Below, one piece after another: positions 14,718-23,276 of a stretch of DNA of 64,000 nt. Position 1 is the first letter of the stretch. Every line of letters starts with the position of its first letter. The position numbers were made by a program, and so were the translations under genes. The notes below the pieces were generated by a model. The model was not told the DNA's origin. It searched no databases and was given only the letters and a program-made list of their open reading frames with translations. This stretch comes from JANJWP01 sp964540725 (lineage in GTDB: Bacteria; Patescibacteriota; Gracilibacteria; BD1-5; UBA2023): positions 1 through 64,000 of the forward strand of contig CAZINU010000003.1 of NCBI GenBank assembly GCA_964540725.1. The letters are read 5' to 3'.

Positions 14718-17700
14718 TTAATTTACGGATTTGAACAACGCGCTCGGACTCGAATTCCAGCGGGTATCGCGCTCGATAATGAGCGGGTACGGGCGGTACG
14801 CGGGGTCGGTAACGGTTCGGAGCCCTTCTGCGGGAACGGTGGTATTCGTCCATGTCATACCACCGGAACGCTTGGCTCGATCGGCACCGTCGGGGTGGTA
14901 CGGAACCTTGACAGTATCGGCCGGGTTACCCGTATAGAACGAGAGGGGCGATTCCTGGAAACGGCGGAGGTAGATAAGGTCGAATATTTGCGCGATGTCG
15001 GGATTGCAATTTTCCACGATGTACGGACATTCGGGCGGAGTATTCCTCGACCCCTTGATATTGTTAAGGCTGAGCAAGCTTCCCATAATATGGAGCTGGT
15101 TCCGAAGGCGGCGGTCGGTAGCGTTTTGTTCGGCATAGAGAACGTTTTCCGAAGACTTGTACGATACGACCGGCCCCTGCGCGAATACGAACGCGTCGAG
15201 ATTGGTAATGTCCGGATTGACGAACACCCACCCCTTCTTGTTTGCGGCCGTCGGTTCCGGATCGTTCGGATCGATGGAGAGATTGGAAAGTCCGGAATCG
15301 GCCATCGCGCCGATGAAGAACTGCCCGCCCGTCTGGTTTCCCATGGAATCCAGGGTCGTTACGTTCGATTCGACGGAGAGCGAACCGTCTACGACGATGA
15401 TCGAACGACGGGATGAGACGGAACATTTTCCACTGCAATTCAAAACGGCATTTCCCCGAATGAACGAGATTTTTTCGCCGTCCGCCTCGATAGTGCAGTT
15501 GACGGACGGTCCCGATGCCGCATTCAGGAAGGCTTGGTCGACCGTGCCGCCGGAACACCACTTCTTCGCTCCGGACGTATCGCCGGAATCCTTCAAACCG
15601 GCCGAGAGCAGGGCGACGTTCCTCTTAATGCTCGTGACGAGATCGAACCGCTTGAGCTCTTGTCCAACCAAGATGCTGGCAACCGATCATCCGGTATCGG
15701 TCGTCACGGTATTGTATTGGTTCGTCAATCCGGTGACGACGATATCGGCCAATCCGGTCGGCACGGCGGACGAAGAATCTCCGCCAACCGTATACGAATT
15801 GGAGAAATAATTCCGGGTTTGGTCGTACTGCCCGAATTCGCTCGACCCTGACGCGTCCCAAATATTGCGACCGACCGACGGTATCCGAATCGTTTGGGTA
15901 CCTACGCGGTACGTAATGGCGGAAACGAATCCTTGTCGGATTTTCGCCTTGTCGTAGGTTTTTCCGGGAATGGCAGACATGAGCGTTTCCGCACTGAAGC
16001 CGTTTGTCGGGGCGGATTCGAAATCGAACGGGACGTACGTGCTCGAAGCTCCGTTACCGTTGGGAAAAATCGTCAAAGAATCGGACGACGTGTACCTTGC
16101 TCCGCCGTTGATGGCGTATTGTCGCGAAGCGTCCCCCGTGGGACGGACGGCATAATTGAGAACGCCCGGTTGTTCGTCTTTGTCCGTATCGTAGGCGACA
16201 AGATGCTTTTCGTGGACGTTGTATTCCCCGTACGCGCGACCGGTGTCGAGCTTGTAGAGCTTCTTGTAGTGTTGGGAATACTGTCCGTCGATAAGAAGCC
16301 TGAGCCCTACGAGCCCGTACGCGTACGGGGATGCGAATTCGAGCGAGACGCGGCGGTTCGGAAGGTTCGAGAAAGACTCCGCGGTCGCGGAGTTGAAGCT
16401 GACCTTTCCATACCGGGACGTATCCACCGTAACGTTCTTGAATCCTCCGGTTTCCCCGAGTCCGCCCAAGTCGACCGTTACGAAATTACCGGTATTTCCC
16501 GCCGACGTGACGGCGGGCGCGAAGTACCCGATACGGTCGGTTCCAGTCTTCGGATACGTCATCCCGGCAGGGGCATTCACGAGATTGCCGCGTGCGGAAA
16601 TCGACAACAGGCGGAGGACCGCGTCGGAAGAAACGTACGGGTATGCGCCGTTCGTGGGAACTCCGGACGCGAGGGAGAGCGCGTACGTTCCGTTGGGGTT
16701 GGAATTTTTTTCCCGCATCGTAACGGTACCATCATCGTTCAGGTCCGAACGCGGAACGGACGAATCGTTGTCGGTTTCGAGGTCCGAGACTTCCGCGAGA
16801 CGGCTACCGGCACCGACATTGCGCAGCAAATCGGAATACAGGCCGTTATGGAACTCGACCGACGTTTCGATCCTCTTTATCGGCGTATTGCCATTTTCCT
16901 CCGAAACGACGGGGATGACGCGATTACCGTTGGCGTCTTTAAGGGAATAGGACAGTTTGTACGAGTCGAACCCATTCGCGAATATCCTTCCGTCGCCGTT
17001 TCCGCGGGCGTTGGCATGGGGAACGAGGGAGAGGTTCGATTGGGTACGGTCGAGTACGTTCGCGACGACCCGGAAATCGAGCGTGGGCGAGAGGCAATTT
17101 CCTACGAGGTCGCACGCGCCGGAAACTCCGGCGGCTCCGACGTACTTGGCCGAATACCGGCGGTACGTTCCGTTGGAAACGAGATCGTTCACGCCGCCCG
17201 CGTCAACGAGACGAAAATCCCTCGGTTTCGAGCCGGAATTCACGAACCGGTTGGGGAAAACGAGAAAATCGTCGAATACGGTTCGGTTCGCTTCGTTTTC
17301 GATTTGCAATTTCAATCCTCCGGTCGTATCGATTCCGGCATTCGCGAGTTCGGGCGCCGTCGCCGAGCCGATTCCCGTATCATTCAGCACGTACGAGAGC
17401 GGAAGCGAAGGCTGCGCCGCAATGAAGCGGGAAACGCCGCCCGACTCGGGCACGTACGAAGGATATGCGGTCTGATCGTAGACGGTTTCCCCGTCGGCGA
17501 AGGAAAGAAGTTTTTCCATAGCGCCCCGTTCGGAGGGGGCGAGGCCGTTGTCGCCCATATTCGGCTTCTTGTTGTCGCGTACCGCATAGAACGCGGTTTC
17601 CGAGTAGTTTCCGCTGAAAGGGGATCCGTCCGGACCGACGGTTTTATCGTAGAGGCGGAGTTTGTAGATTTTTTGGGTATTTTGGCCGGTCGAATCGCCA

Positions 17701-18662
17701 TTATCGGTCAATTGTGCGGTCGAAAACGCCATCGCAAGACTTCCGTACGACCCGCGCGAGAGGGGGTTTCCGGAAGTCGTCAGGAGCTCGAACGCGTTCG
17801 TATCGGAAATGAGCGGACCGGAATACCCGCCCGGAACGGACGAAGAGGCTGACGATTTCAGGAACGATCCGAACGTGTCCGAATAGGTCGGATTTAGCGA
17901 GAACGGACTCGAAGCGCCCAGTCAAGAGAGCGTATTCTGAAAATAGAACGCGTGGAGATTCGAACGCGGAAACCCGCGGGGGCTTACCGTTTGGGTAGAG
18001 TAGCTGGCGATGACGGGATTCGCAAAACCGTCTCCGGACGTTCCGGCCGTCGACGTATCGTTCCGGACGACCGAACCGCCGATTCCGACGCGCGGCAAGG
18101 CCGGATCGTAGTGCGTGTACGCCGTGCTCTCGGAAATGGCCGCCGTATTCGGAAGCGCGAGTTGCGGGGCCGTTCGGTCGATTTTGTACGTAACTTTGAA
18201 ATACGAAGTATTGTCCGCATAGTCGGTAATGAATACCCGAACGGTCAACACTCCCTCGCCTTCAATTTTGAATTTTCCACCCGTGACGCCCGAAAGGAGG
18301 CTTACGAGCGTGGAAACGGCACTGTCGGTCGTTTTGTCGGTACGGGTACCGGCGAGGGCGGAAAGGCTGGTTTCCGCTCCGGCATTCCCCGTTCGGTAAT
18401 CGACGCCGTTATATTTCACGACGCCATCGCCGTCGGCCCCCTTGTGGAAGGTGCCGAGTTCGCAATCGCGACCCCACTTTTCCTTAAATTCGGTTCCGGC
18501 TTCGTTTCGGCGGGGCGAACACCATTCGAGGCTGTAGGCCTGCCATTTAACGCCGGAAGAAAGAGGAACGACCGCGGCGGCGTGCGCGGCGGGCAATGCC
18601 CAAGAAAGCCCCCAAGCGGAGGCTGCCGTCGCGATTCGAACGAAGGTTTTGAGGGCGTTCAT
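14718..18662 (-). CDS. giant secreted protein with Ig-like segments, two in-frame UGA codons
   Basis: This 1314-residue protein is assembled across UGA codons at residues 247 and 992 and ends in TAA. The start at 18662 gives a signal peptide, MNALKTFVRIATAASAW...AAHAA. An early block ending DYADNTSYFKVTYKIDRTAP resembles the Ig-like or bacterial cadherin-type modules of surface proteins. The middle is rich in Ser, Thr, Gly and Asn. The C-terminal third, including SIIVVDGSLSVES and QLHIMGSLLSLNNIKGSR, suggests a beta-solenoid. It is 12 bases upstream of the other giant secreted protein and 85 bases downstream of a lipoprotein gene. Function not recognised; a cell-surface structural or adhesive role is inferred. 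Confidence 0.8.
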
Positions 18663-18747
18663 ACCGGAGGGGGTATGGGGTAATGCGTATTGGTTTTTCG
18701 TCTTGTCCGGATTTTTTACGTCGACGTTGGCGAGATTCGCGTCGCCG

Positions 18748-19311
18748 TTATTTTTTCGACGCTTCCGAATTCGGAACGTCCCCGCACATCTTCGCGACGT
18801 ACGGATAGAATTCGTTTTTGGAATCGAGCGTTTTTTTCGTAGCCGAATAACTTCCGCATACGCTCCAAACGGGATTTTCGATTTGCGAACCGGCAATGAT
18901 GACTAAAATGTCGGGCTCGGTAAGTTCGATACCCTGTTTTTGAAGGAAGCGCTTTATTTCGGAGAGACCTTCGAACAGCTTCGGAACGGTACTGACGTTC
19001 TTGGAAATGAGGTAGTTGATGAACAATCGGCGATCGAAAAGCGTTTTCTTCCCGCCTTTCGTGTCCAGTTGGGTTTGAAGGTTCTCGGACGTCAGCTCCG
19101 AAAGTTTCGAGACGCGGGCGCGTTCTTTTGCCTCGGCTTCGATTCGGGCGGGAGAATTCTCGGGCGAAGCCTGGGTCGGAGCGGGAGATTCGGCGCCCCC
19201 GTTCGGAGAGGGCGTGCCGACGCCAGCCTTTCCGGAGTCTTCTTTTCCGAAGCAGGAGGCGAGAAGGAGGGCGGAAGCGAACGTTACGAGCGTAAGTTTG
19301 ATCGGTTTCAT
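18748..19311 (-). CDS. predicted lipoprotein
   Basis: This 187-residue protein starts MKPIKLTLVTFASALLLASC, a typical lipoprotein signal with the lipobox LLASC (Cys20). A Pro/Ser/Gly-rich linker follows, then a mostly helical, charged region and a C-terminal part with two Cys residues (VCGSYS and KMCGD). It ends in TAA with no UGA. It lies between a short secreted protein and the two giant secreted proteins and is probably exported with them. No family recognised. Confidence 0.75.
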   Translation of the reverse strand: MKPIKLTLVTFASALLLASCFGKEDSGKAGVGTPSPNGGAESPAPTQASPENSPARIEAEAKERARVSKLSELTSENLQTQLDTKGGKKTLFDRRLFINYLISKNVSTVPKLFEGLSEIKRFLQKQGIELTEPDILVIIAGSQIENPVWSVCGSYSATKKTLDSKNEFYPYVAKMCGDVPNSEASKK

Positions 19312-19345
19312 AAGCGAAGCGTAAAAGGGGTGTTACCCGTTCGGG

Positions 19346-20224
19346 TTAGTAGGAAGGAAGGCAGAGTTTTTCGAGCTTCATGACGAAGCCGTCGCCGAAA
19401 TTCCGACTCGCGGTCGACGAAGATCCATATGAATCGTGCCCGTAGTTGGAATAGAGGTTTTTAGCATCATTCCGGATAATGACGGCAGTATCCCGGTTAT
19501 TCGTTCCCGCATACTCGCTATTGAATTGTCCTTTAATCGACAACGAATTCACGGAATCGAAGTACAACCGCCATCCGTCGCTCGTAACGGCACGGTACTG
19601 ACAATCGAGATCGAACGCCCCCTTGTCGGAGGCGCTTACTTTCTCCCACCCGACAACGTACCGTTTTCCGGAAAGATTTCCGGCATCGGAGCCCGGATAG
19701 ATGGAAATGCCTCCGCTGAATCCCCTGAAGGAAAGGGAATCGTCGCCGCCGGAATCCTTCGGGTTAAACAAAATCATTCCGAGCGCTTCGCGATCGGTCG
19801 AGGGGTTCGTATTGGTTGCGTACGAACCCCAATATCCCTTGGTTCCGTCGTAAAAGCCGATGAACGGGGTTTTGCTGATACCACCGGCGTTGTATCCGAG
19901 GCCGATGCTGCCGATGACTCCGCCGGTCTTCCCTCCGATTGCCACTTCGCTCGCGTCCGCGCTCCACATGAACGGGGTTTTATTTCGGGGCCAGTCCCCC
20001 AAATTCCTATAGGCGGTTCCGAGAATGCAGATGACCGAATTCCACTTGTCCGAGGTGGCGACATCGCCGTGCTCTCCGAAAAGGTTCAAATCGATCGATC
20101 CGCACTTGGTGGGATATTGATCGACGTTCTGCCATGCGACCGCGGTCGCGGAAAAAGCGAAAATGCCCGCGAGCGCGGCACCTGCGAGCGCGAGCGGACG
20201 CTTTCCGAAACGGAAAGAATTCAT
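19346..20224 (-). CDS. secreted protein of unknown function, first gene of the surface operon
   Basis: This 292-residue protein has an N-terminal signal peptide (RPLALAGAALAGIFAFSATAVA) followed by a Gly/Ser/Asn/Tyr-rich beta-type sequence. Cys residues occur early (KCGSID, ICILG), centrally (DLDCQYR) and at the extreme C-terminus (KLCLPSY), compatible with disulfides outside the cell. It ends in TAA. A TTGACA/TACCAT promoter lies 48 bases upstream, so it likely heads the operon that runs to 8941. I do not recognise a family. Confidence 0.75.
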   Translation of the reverse strand: MNSFRFGKRPLALAGAALAGIFAFSATAVAWQNVDQYPTKCGSIDLNLFGEHGDVATSDKWNSVICILGTAYRNLGDWPRNKTPFMWSADASEVAIGGKTGGVIGSIGLGYNAGGISKTPFIGFYDGTKGYWGSYATNTNPSTDREALGMILFNPKDSGGDDSLSFRGFSGGISIYPGSDAGNLSGKRYVVGWEKVSASDKGAFDLDCQYRAVTSDGWRLYFDSVNSLSIKGQFNSEYAGTNNRDTAVIIRNDAKNLYSNYGHDSYGSSSTASRNFGDGFVMKLEKLCLPSY

Positions 20225-20271
20225 ACCGGAAAAGGTTACGGGAATGGCCGATTTCGGACATTTCGCGGAGC

Positions 20272-20300
20272 ATGGTATCGCGGTTTTTAACCCCTGTCAA
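20272..20300 (-). promoter_or_regulatory. predicted promoter of the secreted-protein operon
   Basis: On the minus strand TTGACA (20300-20295) and TACCAT (20277-20272) are separated by 17 bases. This is a near-consensus -35 box upstream of the first secreted protein. Confidence 0.6.
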
Positions 20301-20352
20301 GAAAAAATGGCGAAGTGTCGCCGATACCTTTCTGAAAAATCCGTATTCTGAA

Positions 20353-20380
20353 TTGATTTTTTCATCTCCCGGGATATTCT
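20353..20380 (+). promoter_or_regulatory. predicted promoter of the small RHH-like gene
   Basis: TTGATT (20353-20358) and TATTCT (20375-20380) are separated by 16 bases, about 33 bases before the ATG at 20414. Confidence 0.5.
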
Positions 20381-20413
20381 CCGAATCGACTTATTCCGGA
20401 ACTCCCCTTCCCC

Positions 20414-20626
20414 ATGGCCCAAGAAGAAAAGAAGACCCAGCGGAAAAAATTCTCCGCCGCCGTCAACTTCTACCTGACCGACGCGCAAAAAAGGAAAATC
20501 GAGTTCATTCTCGAACAGAAGGGGCAGAGCTTGACGGATTTCCTCAGAACCCACGTTCAGACGACCATTGAGAAGTACGAGGACAAGAACGGAGCCATCA
20601 ACGTATACCAGACGTACATCGTCTAG
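20414..20626 (+). CDS. small ribbon-helix-helix-like protein
   Basis: This 70-residue protein begins with a basic stretch, then FSAAVNFYLTDAQKRKIEF (a possible short strand plus helix) and QSLTDFLRTHVQTTIEK, the second helix. This resembles the ribbon-helix-helix fold of small DNA-binding proteins and plasmid/TA regulators. It ends in TAG. It has its own promoter, is divergent from the secreted operon and convergent with the HNH gene. The fold assignment is tentative; a role as local regulator is inference. Confidence 0.6.
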   Translation: MAQEEKKTQRKKFSAAVNFYLTDAQKRKIEFILEQKGQSLTDFLRTHVQTTIEKYEDKNGAINVYQTYIV

Positions 20627-20673
20627 CTTTCGCCGCCCCCCTCCCGCGGGAGCGCAAGAACCTGGCAGGGCGA

Positions 20674-21360
20674 TTAGGCCGATACGGCCAATATTCCTCT
20701 CGACACGACGCCTTTCCGGTAATAGTAGGAAAGGTCGGTTTCCGCGAGAATCTTCAAAAAGTCCCCCACGAAGACGGGATTCAAATCGCGGGCGAACACG
20801 GCGAGCAGGTGGAGCGACTGTTCGATCGGGGTAAGGTTGGAGAACAGGGTATGGAAGTCGTCATGAATTCCGCGGTCGATGCGACGGAGGTTCTGCGGAT
20901 GGTTCGTGCCTCACCGGCTCTTCGGGACGATGTGGTGCGGATTTTTGGAGAAGACGTTCGGACGTTTTTCGAAACGCTTCTCTTGGAAACGTCTCCATCC
21001 GACCAAAATGGTACCTTCGGCATCGAGCTCGGCTACTCTCGAAATTTGCACGCGTTGGACGGACTCCGGATCCAAATAATAATAACCCGGATCGGAATCC
21101 GACAGGACGCGGAGGACGTCCGATTTGAATTCCTTCGTAAGCGCGAGGGAGTTGAAACCGTTCAGCCGGGCAATCGCATGGTGCGGCAAGTGCGCCCCGA
21201 AAAGGCGATCGCAGGCGGTAAGGACTTTCCGGGTTATCGGAATGGCCGGTTCGACGGAAACGGACACCGACGGACGGACCCGGTTCGGCGGTGTTCCGGA
21301 CGGAATGGTACGATGGTATTCGGAACGTTTTTGGGAATCGGGAAGAACGAGGGGCGACAT
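20674..21360 (-). CDS. HNH-type protein, one UGA codon and an apparent 1-nt frameshift
   Basis: From the ATG at 21360 the protein has about 149 residues before an in-frame UGA (20913-20911). Read as Gly, the UGA completes HHIVPKSRGGTNHPQNL followed by DDFHTLF, an HNH/His-Me-finger-like arrangement in which two Gly are typical. After VFVGDF the frame breaks at a run of four A (plus strand, about 20757-20760). Adding one base gives a convincing tail, LKILAETDLSYYYRK, and a TAA at 20674. So the copy here is frameshifted by a missing T in the coding strand, through a sequencing error, a real mutation or recoding. The N-terminal half resembles no family I know. A nuclease role is inferred from the HNH motif only. 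Confidence 0.6.
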
Positions 21361-21399
21361 GGTTCCGAAAGGAAGAATTGCGGACTCTGGACGGATTCA

Positions 21400-21427
21400 C
21401 TTATAGCGAATGAAATTCACTTGTCAA
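21400..21427 (-). promoter_or_regulatory. predicted promoter of the HNH gene
   Basis: On the minus strand TTGACA (21427-21422) and TATAAG (21405-21400) are separated by 16 bases, about 40 bases before the ATG at 21360. Confidence 0.6.
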
Positions 21428-21453
21428 ACTTTACGAAAAATGCGCATTCGCAT

Positions 21454-21481
21454 TTGACTCTCCGCATTTTTCGGATAAGGT
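21454..21481 (+). promoter_or_regulatory. predicted promoter of the DEAD-box helicase gene
   Basis: TTGACT (21454-21459) and TAAGGT (21476-21481) are 16 bases apart. The -10 box is weak. Confidence 0.4.
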
Positions 21482-21676
21482 GTCGCCACTCGTCAGCGCG
21501 AACCGAATCGGCTTCCGAAAACCGGAGCCGAAAAGGACTCCAGGTCCGCCCGTTTCCCGCGAAGGCCCCAAAAGGCCCCTTGGAATATCTTCGAACCGAG
21601 AACGTCCCCCCGGGGCGTTCGAGCGGTTCCACGAATGCCCGAGAGCACGAGGCTATCTCCCTCCCCTCTTTTTTTC
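21482..21676 (+). promoter_or_regulatory. structured 5' leader of the helicase mRNA
   Basis: About 190 bases lie between the predicted promoter and the ATG. They contain several potential hairpins; the clearest (about 21592-21630) pairs GAACG...CCCC with GGGG...CGTTC and has an outer GAACC/GGTTC pair. RNA-helicase genes are often controlled through structured leaders, so this may be regulatory; that is inference. Confidence 0.35.
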
Positions 21677-23110
21677 ATGCTGTTTACGGAATTTCCTTTT
21701 AATAAGTGGATCCTCGCGTCCCTCGAGAAGAACGGATACGCGGAACCGACCAAAATCCAAGAAGAAGTCATTAAGGCGGTATTCGAAGACAAGAACGTCG
21801 TCGGGCAATCGCAGACCGGAACCGGAAAAACCGCCGCGTTCGTGCTCCCTCTCCTTCAGAAGGTCAACAGCCGCGTTCGCAAGCCCCAGGCCCTCATCCT
21901 CGCCCCCACCCGCGAACTCGCGAACCAAATCCGCGAAGAAGTCGTAAAGCTCTCCGAAGGCATGTTCGTCCGGTCGACCGCGCTCTACGGGGGAACCAAT
22001 ATCCGCCCCCAGCGCGAAATCCTTTCGAAGGGGCCGCAGATCGTCGTCGCCACCCCGGGGCGTCTCATCGACCTCATCGATCGGAAATTCATCGACGTTT
22101 CGAACGTCGAATACTTCGTATTGGACGAAGTCGACCGCATGCTCGACATGGGATTCATCGACGATATCGACTACGTTTGGTCGAAACTGCCGAACGTCAA
22201 GCAGTCGATGACCTTTTCGGCCACCATCCCGACCGAAGTCGGAAACCTCATTTCCAAGTACGTCGGCGAAGGGTACGAGCATATCAAGGCTACCCCGCAA
22301 TCGGTCACCGTCGACCGCATCGACCACGCGTTCATCGAGGTCAACCACTTGGAGAAATTCGACCTCCTGAAGAAGTACCTGGCCGACCACCCCGGCGCGA
22401 AGACCATCGTCTTCACCCGAACGAAGAGCGAAACCGAACACCTCGCCCGCATCCTCCAGGAAAACGGCATTACCGCCGACTTCCTCCACGGGGATCTCGA
22501 ACAGCGCCAGCGCAACCGCGCGCTCAAGCGGTTCCAAACCGGCGAAATCTCCACGTTCATCACGACCGACGTCGCCGCGCGCGGACTCAATATGAACAAC
22601 ATCGACCTCGTCGTGAACTACCACGTCCCGGAAGATCCGGAATCCTACGTCCACCGCATCGGCCGAACGGGCCGCGCCGGGGCCGAAGGAAAGGCGATCA
22701 TGTTCGTCTCGGAAGCCGAACGGCTCTTCTTGAAGAATATCGAAAAACGCAATAAGATCCGCATCAAGCAGGTCAACCGGGAGGGGGCCGAGGTCGTCCG
22801 ACCGGAAGAATCGCACCAGGGCCACCAATCCAAGCACGGAGGCCGCGGCCGCTGGCGCTCCGACAAGCCCCGCTACCGCGCGCCCCAGAGCCGCGAAAGC
22901 GGATTCGGAAACGACGCTTCGCGTGGGCGGAACGGTGGCGGATACCAAGGCGGCGGAGGTCGCCGGGGCGGATTCGGCGGCGGACGTGGCGGCGAAAACC
23001 GGAACGGAGGGTTCCATGGCCGTTCCGAAGGCGCTGCCTTCCAAGGCGGCGAGGGCGGCAGCGCCCCGAAGAAGCCTTCTTCCGACGACGGGTACTCGAT
23101 TTTCGGGTAA
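21677..23110 (+). CDS. DEAD-box ATP-dependent RNA helicase
   Basis: This 477-residue protein is an RNA helicase of the DEAD-box family, unwinding RNA duplexes in ribosome assembly or mRNA decay. The Q motif region (PTKIQEE), motif I SQTGTGKT (residues 45-52), Ia PTREL, Ib TPGR, motif II DEVD (150-153, a variant of DEAD), motif III SAT, motif V TDVAARG and motif VI HRIGRTGR are in order. The C-terminal ~90 residues are Arg/Gly-rich (RGG-like) and probably bind RNA. The start at 21677 was chosen because the family begins with a short F-x-F segment before the Q motif. It ends in TAA and is followed by a strong terminator. Confidence 0.95.
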   Translation: MLFTEFPFNKWILASLEKNGYAEPTKIQEEVIKAVFEDKNVVGQSQTGTGKTAAFVLPLLQKVNSRVRKPQALILAPTRELANQIREEVVKLSEGMFVRSTALYGGTNIRPQREILSKGPQIVVATPGRLIDLIDRKFIDVSNVEYFVLDEVDRMLDMGFIDDIDYVWSKLPNVKQSMTFSATIPTEVGNLISKYVGEGYEHIKATPQSVTVDRIDHAFIEVNHLEKFDLLKKYLADHPGAKTIVFTRTKSETEHLARILQENGITADFLHGDLEQRQRNRALKRFQTGEISTFITTDVAARGLNMNNIDLVVNYHVPEDPESYVHRIGRTGRAGAEGKAIMFVSEAERLFLKNIEKRNKIRIKQVNREGAEVVRPEESHQGHQSKHGGRGRWRSDKPRYRAPQSRESGFGNDASRGRNGGGYQGGGGRRGGFGGGRGGENRNGGFHGRSEGAAFQGGEGGSAPKKPSSDDGYSIFG

Positions 23111-23134
23111 CGAAACGTCTGCGGAACCTTCCGT

Positions 23135-23168
23135 TTGAAAACCCCCGGCTCATGCCGGGGGTTTTCAA
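23135..23168. terminator. intrinsic terminator after the helicase gene
   Basis: A 15-bp perfect stem rich in C/G (TTGAAAACCCCCGGC and its complement) with loop TCAT ends in a T run. It can also serve the converging prepilin gene. Confidence 0.9.
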
Positions 23169-23276
23169 TGAACCTAACGAGGCTCGGAACGATTGCCCGA
23201 AGAACGGTGCCCTTATGCGGGGGGGGTAGCGGCAGTGTCCGGAGCGGCCGGAGCGGCCGACCGCGCGGGCATGAAA

